Of a stretch of DNA of 64,000 bases, positions 32,532 to 41,364 are shown piece after piece. The first letter of the stretch is position 1. Each line of letters starts with the position of its first letter. Both the position numbers and the translations under genes were made by a program. Where the stretch lies: contig NZ_JAJDFX010000002.1 in the NCBI RefSeq assembly GCF_024704385.1, positions 248,001 through 312,000 of the forward strand. The letters run 5' to 3'. A model generated the notes under the pieces. The model had not been told where the DNA came from, did not search any database, and worked only from the letters and a program-made list of their open reading frames with translations. Source of the DNA: Cellulomonas sp. P24 (lineage in GTDB: Bacteria; Actinomycetota; Actinomycetes; Actinomycetales; Cellulomonadaceae).

Positions 32532-33830
32532 TCAGGGTGTGGTGTGCCGGGTCGGTGGTGTGAGGTCGAGCTGGATGGTGTCTGCGGGGGTGCCGAGGCG
32601 GCGGATGTATAGGTCGGCTTGGTTGATGTCGTGGTGGCCGGTGATCTCGCGGGCGATCTGCTCGAGTGTCTGTCCGGCTTCCCATGCGCTTGTGGCTGCG
32701 CCGGCGCGTAGGGAGCGGGTGCTGCCCCAGGGGTGGTCGGCGATGTGGCTGGTGGCTTCGCGGATCCGGTGCCGGGCGTTCTGGCGTGTCATGCGGCGCA
32801 CCGTGCCGCCGTATCGGGTGGCGAAAACCGGGCCGGTGGTGCGGCCCACGCACTGGTTCTCCCAGTCGAGCAGGTCTTGGAGTGCGCACGCGGCGCATTC
32901 GACGCCGCAGGTGGTGTCCGGTGCGGTCACGTGGTGCAGGTCTCTGGCGATGGTGGTGTGGTTCTTGTGGTCGAGGTAGGTGATGTGGAACCCGGCCGTG
33001 GTGGGTGTGATGTCCTCGAAGTCCAGGCGGCGGAGCTCGGCGTGGCGGCGGGCGTGGGCGAGGCCGACGAGCACGTATGCGCGGTCGCGCAACCGTCTCG
33101 GCATGTCGGGGTCGGTCCCGCGCCACAGCCAGATCCATTGCGCGTCGGTCAGGGTGCCGACGGGCGTGTCCGGTCGGATCCCTGAGCGGTGAAGTGCCGT
33201 TTGGGCTCGCCGGCTCAGGCGTGTGCGGTCTGCGAGCAGGTCGAGGTGCCGGGCCCACTGATCTGCGCCGTCGGGTGTGAGGTCGGCGAGTATTCGACCG
33301 GTGGCGTCGCGAAGGGTGTGCCCGTCGCTTTGATCGAGCCGTAGGCGGGCGAGGTTGACTGTGGCGGGGTGGATTGCCTGCTCGGGTCCAGCGGTGGAGC
33401 GCAGCACGACGAGCGCGTCTCGCAGTGCCTGCACGTACGGGTCGGTGCATGCGACCTCGCGCGCTTCCATGGACGCGGCGACCTCGCGAGCGTCCTGGAC
33501 GCGTAGTGCGGGGACTACCGGCAGGGGCGCACGCGCGTCGCGGGCTCGGCGGGCCAGGTGGGAGGTGATGGTGGGTCCGCGAAGCTCGATGTTCGCGGTG
33601 GTGCGGTAGTAGGAGCAGAGCGCGGACACGTTGGACTTCGCCGTGGTCGGGGCCCACTGGGGGTGGTCGAGGAGGTAGGCGAGCAGGAGGACCTCGTTCA
33701 GGGGCTGGTCGCCGGCGCGGTCTTGCCACCAGGTCTCGAACGTGTGGGCGCGGGTGAGGGTGGAGGGGTCCAGGGCGGGTGCGCCGGTGAGCTCGGCTAC
33801 AGCCGCCGCGACGAGGTCAGGCGCGGCCAT
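32532..33830 (-). CDS. Tyrosine recombinase, second gene of an overlapping pair
   Basis: A 432-residue phage-integrase-family enzyme. The core-binding region is about 35-140 (THTFETWWQDRAGDQPLNEV-like start). Catalytic landmarks are the Arg region YVLVGLAHARRHAELRRLDF, the strand FHITYLDHKNHTTI, SLRAGAATSAWEAGQTLEQI, the ITGHHDINQADLYIRR segment with His and the Tyr nucleophile. A CGVECAACALQDLLDWENQC insert with four cysteines may bind zinc. The first catalytic position has Arg-Arg-His context that is less standard. The ATG at 33830 lies inside the end of the upstream recombinase gene (14-bp overlap), so the two proteins are made together and may act as a heteromer. Confidence 0.85.
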   Translation of the reverse strand: MAAPDLVAAAVAELTGAPALDPSTLTRAHTFETWWQDRAGDQPLNEVLLLAYLLDHPQWAPTTAKSNVSALCSYYRTTANIELRGPTITSHLARRARDARAPLPVVPALRVQDAREVAASMEAREVACTDPYVQALRDALVVLRSTAGPEQAIHPATVNLARLRLDQSDGHTLRDATGRILADLTPDGADQWARHLDLLADRTRLSRRAQTALHRSGIRPDTPVGTLTDAQWIWLWRGTDPDMPRRLRDRAYVLVGLAHARRHAELRRLDFEDITPTTAGFHITYLDHKNHTTIARDLHHVTAPDTTCGVECAACALQDLLDWENQCVGRTTGPVFATRYGGTVRRMTRQNARHRIREATSHIADHPWGSTRSLRAGAATSAWEAGQTLEQIAREITGHHDINQADLYIRRLGTPADTIQLDLTPPTRHTTP

Positions 33831-35304
33831 CGTCGTCCTGGTTCGCGAGGGCTTGCAGGACCTGCGCGGCGGCGCTCTGATCGGCGGTGTCGTGCAGGTA
33901 TGGCGTTGTCGTGCCGGGGCGCTTGTGACGAAGGGCCTTTTGGATTGCGTGCTCGCGGTGTCCTTCGGCTTTGGCTTGCTGCGCGAAGGCTCGGCGGGCA
34001 CTGTGCGGGGTTAACGTCTCACGCAGACCGGCGCTGTTCTCGTCGAGCGTGATGTCTTGCTCGACCAGCCAGGTGCGCACGGCCTGGTACAGGGCGCGCC
34101 CGGGGCCGTGGGGCGGGTCGACCGGGTGGCGCAGCGCGCCCTTGCCGCGTGTGGGGACCATGAAGAACCTGCGCGTGGGCAGGTAGGTGCGCACCCACCG
34201 GTCGTAGCTGGCCATCGCTTCCACCGGGCACAAGGGGTCACCGGTCGCGGTGAGCACGACCGTGTACGGGCGGGCGGGAGTCTCGCCCTTACCCACGATG
34301 CTCAGCGTGACCGTGTCGTCTCGGAAGTGGACGTCGGTGCAGGTGAGGTCGTCGATGTCGTCCAGGCGCAGGCCCACGGCCCGCATGGGCAGCAGGGCGG
34401 CGCGCATCCGCAACCACCGCGCGGCGCCCGGGGTCAGTCCCAGCGCGAGACGGGTCCATGGGTCGTCGTCGTCCACGTGCAGGCGGTCGCCGGTGAAGTT
34501 CGCGCGTGCCAGGCGTCGCGCGGCCAGGGCCCACTGCGCTCGGATGCGCACGATGTCGCTCACGTCGACCAGGGGCTCGGGTGCCGGGTCGGTGAGCCAG
34601 GATCCAAGGGCGCAGTGCCCGCACGCGGAAGACGTGATCGTGTCGTCGATGACCGTGCGCAGGCAGGGCGCTGACCGGTCCTCGTCGCCGAATTTGACGT
34701 CCACGCGGGCCGGTGACCAGGTGACCTGGGTCGGGTCCAGTGCTGCCAGGGCCCTGATCGACAGGCCCAGGGCGACCGCGACCGCCCGTGCGCGTGCGTC
34801 GCGCACCCACGGGTCGCCGGCCGGCTCGAGGGCGTGCGTCGCGAACAGTCTCGCCACGTGGTCCAGGCTCATCGGTGCGGCCTGGACGGCTCTCGCGCCG
34901 TGGACGGTGCGGTACCCGGCCACGAGCTCGCGGACGTGGGTGTCGTCTCCGTGCCAGACCAGGCCCGCGTCCAGGTGCACCGCCCGCAGAGCCGAGAGCA
35001 CCCCTTCGAGTGACGGGACGCTCAAGGGTGCCCCTACCCGCTCAGCCGCCCGGGCCCCGTCGCGGGTTCCGCGCCGGATGTCCCCGGCCGCGCACGCGGC
35101 GACGAACCGGGCGATCTGCGGGGCCGTGAGCGGGTGCACCTCTTCGGTGGCGTCGTACTGGGGTAGGTCGTTGGCGCGGGCGTAGGGGCCCCACCACGCC
35201 GCGAGGTGCTCGGCGTAGGTCCGCGCCGTGGACTGCGTACGGGCCACGCCCGTCTTGAGGCGTTCGAGCTCGGCGTTGACCAGTGCTTGCAGGTCAGGAT
35301 CCAT
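33817..35304 (-). CDS. Tyrosine recombinase, first gene of an overlapping pair
   Basis: A 495-residue recombinase. N-terminal core-binding domain about residues 20-165 (STARTYAEHLAAWWGPYARA). The catalytic domain has the Arg in MRAVGLRLDDIDDLTC, the Lys strand TLSIVGKGETPARPYTVVL, the His-x-x-Arg in TPHSARRAFAQQAKAEG, and the ALRHKRPGTTTPYLHD end with His and the Tyr nucleophile. A short SACGHC pair of cysteines occurs mid-protein. Starts at the ATG at 35304. Together with the gene at 32532, and perhaps the one at 27683, it resembles multi-recombinase arrangements of integrative elements. Confidence 0.87.
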   Translation of the reverse strand: MDPDLQALVNAELERLKTGVARTQSTARTYAEHLAAWWGPYARANDLPQYDATEEVHPLTAPQIARFVAACAAGDIRRGTRDGARAAERVGAPLSVPSLEGVLSALRAVHLDAGLVWHGDDTHVRELVAGYRTVHGARAVQAAPMSLDHVARLFATHALEPAGDPWVRDARARAVAVALGLSIRALAALDPTQVTWSPARVDVKFGDEDRSAPCLRTVIDDTITSSACGHCALGSWLTDPAPEPLVDVSDIVRIRAQWALAARRLARANFTGDRLHVDDDDPWTRLALGLTPGAARWLRMRAALLPMRAVGLRLDDIDDLTCTDVHFRDDTVTLSIVGKGETPARPYTVVLTATGDPLCPVEAMASYDRWVRTYLPTRRFFMVPTRGKGALRHPVDPPHGPGRALYQAVRTWLVEQDITLDENSAGLRETLTPHSARRAFAQQAKAEGHREHAIQKALRHKRPGTTTPYLHDTADQSAAAQVLQALANQDDDGRA

Positions 35305-35837
35305 GCACCGGACAGTCCGCGCTGCATGCCGACGCGCAAGGGGCCCTCCAGCACGCGTGGGTCTGGGTGCCGGTGGCCCGTTCGGTCCGGCCGGTCAGGT
35401 CCCCGTGGGGGGTGCGTGTTGGCGGGGCTGCGGTGCCCGATGGACGGCGCCCGGAGGCAGTAGGCGAGGTGCGCCCACCCGGCTCGCCGTGCCGGGAGCA
35501 TCGTCGGCTGGTCGCCGTTGATGGCCGCGCCGAGACGGGCCTTTGGGTCGCACGCGCGGACGCGTGTGCCGTGCGCGGCCACGGTGGCTCGGGTTCGCGT
35601 CCCGGCGCCTTCGCTGGAGGTTGCGTCGGGCGGCGTTGTGGCGTGCGTCGTTGGTGGGGGTGGGTGCCGCGGGCCGGGTGCTGCGGTGCCTTCCAGGCCG
35701 GCGCGCCGGTATCAGCCGATGACGCGGATGAGGGTCGCAGTGCTCGTGGTGTGGCGAGTGCCGCGGGCCGTGCTGTGCGGACCTTCCCATCTCACCGCGC
35801 CCGCGGCGCTTGAGATGACAGTGAGAAAGGACCGAAC
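35305..35837. other. Divergent intergenic region
   Basis: 533 bp between the recombinase pair (minus) and the DUF3987 gene (plus). Very GC-rich, with no supported gene. It probably holds both promoters and perhaps the recombination site of the recombinase pair; no clear inverted repeat was found by eye. Confidence 0.45.
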
Positions 35838-37181
35838 GTGACTACCGCACCGATGACCGACGAGGACGCGAGCAACATGCCCGGGGCCTGTACAGGCGCC
35901 CCTGATTGCTCGTACGAGATCCTTGGTCGACTTCGCCTGGCCAGCCGGCTGGGCGCACGAGAACACGCCCCCGAGCTCGGCGCTGACGCCTTCCATGGAC
36001 TTGTCGGAGAGATCGTCCAGGAGATCGCGCCGCTGACCGAGGCCTCACCCGCGGCCATGCTCGTGACGCTGCTGGCTTCCTTCTCCGCGATGGCGGGCCG
36101 CTACTCCTACGTGCACGTGGGTGCCCAGCGGCACTACCCGCTGATCTTCGCCTTGGTGATTGGACGCACCGCACGCGACCGGAAGGGGACGTCGGCTGCT
36201 GCGGTGCGCCCCGTGCTGGACGCCGCCGACGATCCCGGTGCACCGTTCATGCGTGACCGTCAGATTCGTGGCGGCTTGCAGTCTGCCGAGGCGCTGATTC
36301 AGGCGGCCGCATCGGCGGGTTCGACTGGGTCGTTGATCGACGGTGGCGAGCCGGACCAGCGGTTGCTGGTGGTTGAGGAGGAGTACGCGCGGCTTCTGGT
36401 GGTCGCGTCTCGGCAGGGCTCGACCCTGTCGCCCACGTTGCGGTCTGTCTGGGATGGGGACGTGATCGCGGCTCACACGAAGGCCGCGACGCTCAAGGCC
36501 GAGCATCCGCACGTGGCGATCGTTGGGCACGTCACGATGGATGAGTTGACGTTCTTGCTCAAGGCCACTGATGTGGCCAACGGTTACGCGAACAGGTTCT
36601 TGCACGTGCTGAGCCGGCGCACCCAGCTTCTGTCCGAACCGGGCCGTCTGTCCGAGGATCGGATTCGGTACTTCGGTGAGCGGCTCCGCGAGGTCATCGC
36701 CTTCTCGCACATTCCCCGTGAGATCACCCGGAGCCCGGAGTTTCGGCGAGAGTGGGACCGGCTTTACCGCATCGTGGAGAGTCAGCCGTCGGGTGGGGTG
36801 ATGTACGACTCGCTCACGGCGAGGGCGAGTCCGCAGCTGCTCCGGCTTGCGTTGATCTTTGCTCTGCTGGACCAGTCCCCCGTCCTTGAGGTCGTGCACC
36901 TGCGTGCGGCTGCGGCGCTGTGGGAGTACTGCGAAGCGTCCATCGCCCACATCTGGGGTGCCACGCTCGGTGACCCGAAGCTCGACGAGCTCTTGACCGC
37001 GACCATCGCGGCTGGAGACGACGGCCTGGACCGCACGACCATCAATCGCCTCTTCTCGAACAACCTCGGCAAGGAGCAGGTCGACGCCCTCGTCGGCGCG
37101 CTCCTCAGCAGGGGACTGGTGCGCAGGGATCGCCTGAGCACCGGCGGCCGACCCCGCGAAGTCATCGTCGCGCTCCGGTGA
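35838..37181 (+). CDS. DUF3987-type P-loop protein (replication-associated, mobile-element type)
   Basis: A 447-residue protein. The segment FALVIGRTARDRKGTSAAAV resembles the Walker-A-containing part of DUF3987/YfjI proteins, and LLVVEEEYARLLVVASRQGS resembles their Walker B. A C-terminal winged-helix-like region (DRTTINRLFSNNLGKEQVDA) ends in GGRPREVIVALR. Such proteins occur beside primases and recombinases on phage and integrative elements, where a helicase or primase-associated role is suspected but not shown. The GTG start has GAAAGGA upstream. A 21-bp terminator hairpin follows immediately. Confidence 0.75.
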   Translation: MTTAPMTDEDASNMPGACTGAPDCSYEILGRLRLASRLGAREHAPELGADAFHGLVGEIVQEIAPLTEASPAAMLVTLLASFSAMAGRYSYVHVGAQRHYPLIFALVIGRTARDRKGTSAAAVRPVLDAADDPGAPFMRDRQIRGGLQSAEALIQAAASAGSTGSLIDGGEPDQRLLVVEEEYARLLVVASRQGSTLSPTLRSVWDGDVIAAHTKAATLKAEHPHVAIVGHVTMDELTFLLKATDVANGYANRFLHVLSRRTQLLSEPGRLSEDRIRYFGERLREVIAFSHIPREITRSPEFRREWDRLYRIVESQPSGGVMYDSLTARASPQLLRLALIFALLDQSPVLEVVHLRAAAALWEYCEASIAHIWGATLGDPKLDELLTATIAAGDDGLDRTTINRLFSNNLGKEQVDALVGALLSRGLVRRDRLSTGGRPREVIVALR

Positions 37182-37189
37182 CGAGGCAA

Positions 37190-37236
37190 ACGAATCAACG
37201 AAGGAAGTCGCACGTCGACTTCCTTCGTTGATTCGT
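37190..37236 (+). terminator. 21-bp perfect hairpin terminator
   Basis: 37190-37210 pairs perfectly with 37216-37236 around CACGT, starting 8 bp after the DUF3987 stop. The stem is unusually long and less GC-rich than its surroundings. Confidence 0.85.
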
Positions 37237-37482
37237 CTTGTTCGGCGTGCGTGCGCGTCTCCGGGGTTCGTCCGGACGGCACCTGGTCTCGGGCCTCGAC
37301 GCTTCGGGGAATGGAGCCCGCGACCCGCGACGCCTCATGAATCCTTCTGGGCGCTGTGTCTCCGCCCAATGTCAGGACTGCAGGTGCCGGCACTTGGTGC
37401 GGTGGGTCTTGCCGTCGGTGGGGCTCCGCGCGGTGCTCCCCCGGTCGGTGCCCGCGCCTGCGGTGGGCCGGGTGGAGGCACC

Positions 37483-37827
37483 ATGACAGATTCACAGCGT
37501 CTTGATCTGGCTGTATCGCGGGGTTGCTGGGTGGTGGACTGCGCCGGCGGGACGCGGTTCCTGCTGGATCTCGATCAGGGGGCCGTGTTGCGCGAGCCTG
37601 CCGACGGCAGGCGCCTGCCGTGGGACGGGCGCTTCGTCCGCGGGGCGTACCTGGTCGATGAGGCGTCGGGTCTGCCGGTGATCAGCGTCGGTGCGCTGGC
37701 CCGGTGGCAGCTCGGCGTCAAGTTCTTCATCTTCACCGGGCGGATCACGCGGATCTCTCCGTACCGGGCGCCGACCTGCTCGGCGCCGGGGGTGGGGCGG
37801 ACGGTTGCGCGGGCGGTGTTGGTCTGA
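37483..37827 (+). CDS. Hypothetical protein
   Basis: A 114-residue mostly beta protein (LAVSRGCWVVDCAGGTRFLL, LPWDGRFVRGAYLVDEASGL, GVKFFIFTGRITRISPY). No family recognised. The ATG at 37483 follows GGAGG by 4 bp. A 12-bp terminator hairpin lies 24 bp downstream. The 300 bp before it, back to the DUF3987 terminator, hold no supported gene. Confidence 0.55.
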   Translation: MTDSQRLDLAVSRGCWVVDCAGGTRFLLDLDQGAVLREPADGRRLPWDGRFVRGAYLVDEASGLPVISVGALARWQLGVKFFIFTGRITRISPYRAPTCSAPGVGRTVARAVLV

Positions 37828-37851
37828 GGTGAGTTTGCAGGGTCGAGCACA

Positions 37852-37878
37852 GGGGCGGTCCGCGTGGCGGACCGCCCC
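37852..37878. terminator. Bidirectional 12-bp hairpin between convergent genes
   Basis: GGGGCGGTCCGC (37852-37863) pairs with 37867-37878 around GTG, followed by TT. It separates the plus-strand hypothetical and the minus-strand gene ending at 37885. Confidence 0.8.
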
Positions 37879-37884
37879 TTGCGG

Positions 37885-38178
37885 TTAGGGCAGCTTGCCC
37901 GAGCAGACCAGGCAGACTCGCCCGGGTTGATGCGGATCGTCGGTGTCGAGGAGCCAGGCGCCCCTGCTCAGGGTGCAGGCAAGCCGGGGGTGCCGGTCGG
38001 CGACGACGCGTTCGAGCTCGGCGAGGGCGGCAAACTGGTCCTCGTGGGGCAGGTCGTGGGCGCGCAGGCTCGCGACCTGGATCGCGAGCTGGTCGTGGGC
38101 TCGCAGCAGCGCGGCCAGGTCGCGCGGACGCCGCGGTGGGCGGGTAGCGGCTGGGGTGGTGATGGTTGGGGTGGACAT
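37885..38178 (-). CDS. Hypothetical protein
   Basis: A 97-residue protein starting MSTPTITTPAATRPPRRPRD. A helical middle (DLAALLRAHDQLAIQVASLR, DQFAALAELERVVADRH) is followed by a C-terminal CLVCSGKLP cysteine pair. No family recognised. ATG 38178 has GGGAGG 6 bp upstream, which fixes the start; the longer frame to 38286 is rejected. Confidence 0.6.
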   Translation of the reverse strand: MSTPTITTPAATRPPRRPRDLAALLRAHDQLAIQVASLRAHDLPHEDQFAALAELERVVADRHPRLACTLSRGAWLLDTDDPHQPGRVCLVCSGKLP

Positions 38179-38310
38179 GTGACCTCCCTGGGTTGGGCAC
38201 ACACAGGCCTCGTGGCCGGTGCGCGGGCCGCCGAAGGCGACCGCCCCCACCCGTGGGCGCTGGCGCCCACGAACCAAGACCTGCACGGGTCGCCGTGTGC
38301 CGAGGGCGGG

Positions 38311-39087
38311 TCACCAGCCCGCGACCTCCTTCATGACGTCGGCCCGGTTCAGGTGAGCGGGATAGAAGTAGGCGCGCCGGTCGTGGTGCAGGACCCGGAC
38401 GCGCGGTACGCCAGCCGTTCGCTGTTCCAGGACCGTCAGGTCGCGGCGCACACTCGCTGCGGGCGTGACCCCGTGCCTCGGTGCAATGGCCTGTAGTAGG
38501 GCGACGACCGTGGGCGTGTCCACGGGGCCGCCCGCGTCCAGGACCGCGCGCACGGCAGTCTCCGACGCGGTCGTGGCCGGGATCGTCAGCGCCCCTCGGG
38601 CACCACCCAGCACCAGCCGGCGCACATCAGCCAGAAGCGCGTCGCCATGGGCCGCTACAGCGCCCGCCCGCTTCCCCAGCTGCCTAGTCGCCGCCGGCGC
38701 ACCGGTCACGGTGTTGAGCCCGATGATCCCGAAGGCATTCGCCCCGCGCACAAGCCTCTTCTCGATCAGCTCGAGCTCGGGACGGGTCGGACGAGTCAGC
38801 AGACGGATCAGCGCGACCCGCTCGGCGCGCAGCAGCCCGGTCTGCAACGCCCACCGCCGCAAGCTCACGGCGGGTCGCTGACCATCAAGGTCCGCGGTGA
38901 TCCCGACATACACGGCCGGGCAGTGGTGGATCGCGTGCCGGCCACTCAGGACGTACAGATCCGCGGCTAGCCCACGGGCGGCCCGCCAGCGATCACCCGG
39001 GCGAAGATCAGGACGCACGGTGGCCACGGTCATCGTGGCCCCGGTGACGGGGTAGGCGGTCAGGTCGCTCAGCAGGTCACGGCGCAT
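38311..39087 (-). CDS. Hypothetical protein with a GIY-YIG-like segment
   Basis: A 258-residue protein. The segment LYVLSGRHAIHHCPAVYVGI, followed by an Arg-containing helix, ELELIEKRLV and IIGLNTVTG, follows the order of a GIY-YIG nuclease (two tyrosine strands, Arg, Glu, Asn), but the spacing between the strands is long and I am not sure. The C-terminal part is a winged-helix-like region (GVTPAASVRRDLTVLEQRTA) with a final RAYFYPAHLNRADVM. ATG 39087 is used; 39138 would add a Cys/Arg-rich stretch. It lies upstream of the small hypothetical at 37885 on the same strand. Confidence 0.5.
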   Translation of the reverse strand: MRRDLLSDLTAYPVTGATMTVATVRPDLRPGDRWRAARGLAADLYVLSGRHAIHHCPAVYVGITADLDGQRPAVSLRRWALQTGLLRAERVALIRLLTRPTRPELELIEKRLVRGANAFGIIGLNTVTGAPAATRQLGKRAGAVAAHGDALLADVRRLVLGGARGALTIPATTASETAVRAVLDAGGPVDTPTVVALLQAIAPRHGVTPAASVRRDLTVLEQRTAGVPRVRVLHHDRRAYFYPAHLNRADVMKEVAGW

Positions 39088-39495
39088 GCACCGATTTGAG
39101 CGTGCCTGGCAGACACCGATCCGTTCGCTTTCAGCCACCTGGTGGCTTGCAGGGCGGCCGCCGACGCAAGTGAGGAAGCCCCGATCCGCGTCAGTGCAGG
39201 TCAGCGGGGCGACTGCCTGTGGATCGGATCACCCAATCGGTGGACGGACCGGTGATCGTTTTCGTGACTCGTCAGGGGCGCGCGTCGGAGGGTGCGCCGG
39301 GGATGACTGCTCCCGATCCCCGAGAGATGCGTCTCTCCGGTGGGCTTTTCGAGGGCGCCGATCGTGTCCTCGAGCCAGGCCCTAGGTGAGGCCGGGGACG
39401 TGATGTGCGTCGATTGCCTGCGGCTGCCTGTCGCCGGACGGTGTGCGACGCGCACCAACCCCGGTGCGTGCCGTGACACCTCAAGGAGACTCAGC
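39088..39495. other. Intergenic region with a conserved 5' leader
   Basis: Bases about 39405-39495, before the small gene at 39496, are similar to about 43135-43226 before its paralogue, including GCGACGCGCACCAACC, but with a 2-bp length difference that breaks any shared frame. The conservation is therefore at DNA or RNA level (promoter or leader). Confidence 0.5.
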
Positions 39496-39828
39496 ATGTC
39501 CAGCACTGACAGCAACATCGCGATCCTCGACCGTGCGCTCGCCGTGAGCGCGCTGCTCGTTGAGGTCCAGTACGCCTTTCGAGCGCAGACGGCGATCACG
39601 CGCCTACACGACGAACGCTTGAAGGCGCTCGCCTTCGAGGAAGCCCTGTACCGGATCTCGGAGCGTCTCAACCCGATGAGTAGGTGGGCGACGCTCACAC
39701 CCGAGCAGAAGGAGGACTTCGAGGCAGGACTTGCGGTCCACGCGCAGGTCCTGAGTGGCGCCGGAGCGTACGCGTCGGGTGGCTCCGACATGGAGGACGA
39801 CATGGAAGACGAGATGGAAGAGGAGTGA
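39496..39828 (+). CDS. Small helical protein of unknown function, copy 1
   Basis: A 110-residue protein starting MSSTDSNIAILDRALAVSAL, with helices through QYAFRAQTAITRLHDERLKA and ISERLNPMSRWATLTPEQKE. It ends in a very acidic repeat tail (SDMEDDMEDEMEEE). Its paralogue at 43227-43487 matches along 85 residues but lacks the tail. No family recognised. An AAGGAGA ribosome-binding site precedes the ATG. The acidic tail might mimic nucleic acid, as in some anti-restriction or DNA-mimic proteins; that is speculation. Confidence 0.65.
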   Translation: MSSTDSNIAILDRALAVSALLVEVQYAFRAQTAITRLHDERLKALAFEEALYRISERLNPMSRWATLTPEQKEDFEAGLAVHAQVLSGAGAYASGGSDMEDDMEDEMEEE

Positions 39829-40385
39829 CGGTCTCACAGGGCCTGGCCGTGGCTCGCGACCCTGCGGAGGATTACGCATTTGACGTCGACCGGTCGCGGA
39901 GACCGGTCAGGGGACCGCCACCTCTCCGAGGTGCGCCTGACGGCTGGCGTCGACGTGCGGCGCCGACACCCGAAGGCTCGGTTCGCATGTCAGGTGCCGC
40001 ATGCTCGGCTTTGCTGTGGGCGTCGGCAGAGAAGCGAAGGGATCCGTTGGTGCCCAGCTGGTCGTGCGCGCATCATGCGGCGGCCGTCCGGCCAGTGAGC
40101 TGCCGCGTCTGCGGCGTCGCTGAGCGGGGGCGCGGCCCGTTGTGAGCGCGTGCCCCCTTTCCGAGGGAGTGGGTTTCATAGCACAGTCGCCGGGTACTAC
40201 TGCGAAACCCCCTGCCGCGCACGTGACGCGGGAGGCCGTGCGTGCCCTCCCGCCGGACCGACGAAACCGGGTGCTCCGGACACGTCGGCAGCGAGGCGTC
40301 ACGGGGTCGGGCCACCCGAAGAGACGACCGCCCACCACCGACATGAGACCGACTCCCTCGTAAGGTGGGCCGCCACCAGCACGGA
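39829..40385. other. Intergenic region without a supported gene
   Basis: About 560 bp of GC-rich sequence between the small helical protein and the terminator at 40386. A GACCGGT/ACCGGTC hairpin occurs near 39889-39907. Confidence 0.45.
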
Positions 40386-40414
40386 CGAGGGCCCGACCCG
40401 TGGTCGGGCCCTCG
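40386..40414 (-). terminator. 13-bp perfect hairpin
   Basis: CGAGGGCCCGACC (40386-40398) pairs with 40402-40414 around CGT, 12 bp beyond the end of the minus-strand pseudogene. Confidence 0.8.
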
Positions 40415-40425
40415 CAGGGGAACGC

Positions 40426-40745
40426 TCAGGTTTGAGCGGCGGCGTTCACCTGCAGGAGCAGATCGGTTGCGTGCTGGGACTCCCTCCAGATCCGGTCAGC
40501 GTTGAGTTCCTCGGGGGTGTGTGCGCCAGGATGGCGCGGAACGCGACCAGCTCCGACCACGGGTCGGTGCGGACCGGCACTCCGATCTCCAGGCGGTGGA
40601 CCTCGGCGTCGTTGCCGGGGTCGATCCATGACTTCATCACCGCGAGCTGGCGCAGACGGTCGTGCGCCTACTGCTGACGCGGAACGGCGACAAGGTCGGC
40701 GATCTCGCAAAGTGTGCGCCCCGACCCCTTGGGCGCGGTGCTCAC
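40426..40745 (-). pseudogene. Decayed small gene with in-frame TAG and frameshift
   Basis: A reading frame begins at GTG 40745, overlapping the stop of the upstream gene (GTGA), and reads VSTAPKGSGRTLCEIADLVA, like a helix-turn-helix start. It meets a TAG after VPRQQ and continues in frame as AHDRLRQLAVMKSWIDPGND up to AFRAILAHTP. There an ACAC/CCCCC tract (about 40515-40525) shifts the frame; the remaining EELNADRIWRESQHATDLLL and NAAAQT are in another frame. Two independent lesions show that the gene is dead. The intact form would be about 105 residues. Confidence 0.7.
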
Positions 40746-41023
40746 AGCGGGTCGGCTACGCCGCCCACCCCAGGGGTGTCATCCGCGAGCACATGCACGT
40801 AGGAGCCCACGAGCTCGTTCGCGGCCGCGACGAACCGTGCCATCGCGGAGTAGCCCCTGTCGGGGGCGCTGACGACGATCGCGCCATCGCGGCGTAGCCG
40901 CGGGTTGCCCAGGTGGTACTCGTCCACGAGCGCCTTGAGTGCAGCGCGGTGGGCGCGGATCTCGCCAGCCGTTGCTCTGCGGTCCTCGACGATCGTGTCG
41001 GGCATGGTTGCCACTGTAGCCAT
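40742..41023 (-). CDS. Hypothetical protein
   Basis: A 93-residue protein: DTIVEDRRATAGEIRAHRAA, then LKALVDEYHLGNPRLRRDGA, IVVSAPDRGYSAMARFVAAA and a C-terminal VHVLADDTPGVGG. It has mixed alpha/beta character and no recognised family. The start at 41023 has a strong AAAGGAGA ribosome-binding site. Its stop overlaps the start of the downstream pseudogene, so the two once formed an operon. Confidence 0.6.
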   Translation of the reverse strand: MATVATMPDTIVEDRRATAGEIRAHRAALKALVDEYHLGNPRLRRDGAIVVSAPDRGYSAMARFVAAANELVGSYVHVLADDTPGVGGVADPL

Positions 41024-41214
41024 TCATCTCCTTTCCCTCTTGATCGGTTGATGCGGATGACCGTCCGTACGGTCCGCCACCGCGCTAGCCGCCGACCTGC
41101 AGTGCGCTTGCGCTCAGCTGGGACGGTGACAGTTGCGCGCGTCCCGCGGGCTGAACCGCCCGTCGTCGATTCCACAGTGCCCGCGGCTCGACCACCGTGC
41201 AGCCCCGGGTTCCA

Positions 41215-41346
41215 TGGGACGGTACGGCCCGACGGGGGAACGTCGTGCTCCTGGGGCCGCTCGGGACCGGAGAGGCCCACCTCGCGATCGCGCTGGGCAT
41301 CAAGGCCGCTGAGGCCGCGCTGCCCGTCGCGCTCGAATCCACAGGC
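41215..41346 (+). pseudogene. istB-like relic
   Basis: In one plus-strand frame 41227-41325 reads RGNVVLLGPLGTGEAHLAIA then LGIKAAEAALPVAL, clearly related to the IstB P-loop region (compare RENVVFLGPPGTGKTHLATG in the intact IstB at 48062-48844). The Walker lysine is replaced (GTGEAH for GTGKTH) and no complete gene surrounds it. It is a remnant of an older IS21-type insertion. Confidence 0.6.
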
Positions 41347-41364
41347 TGCAGGCCGGTTTCAGCG

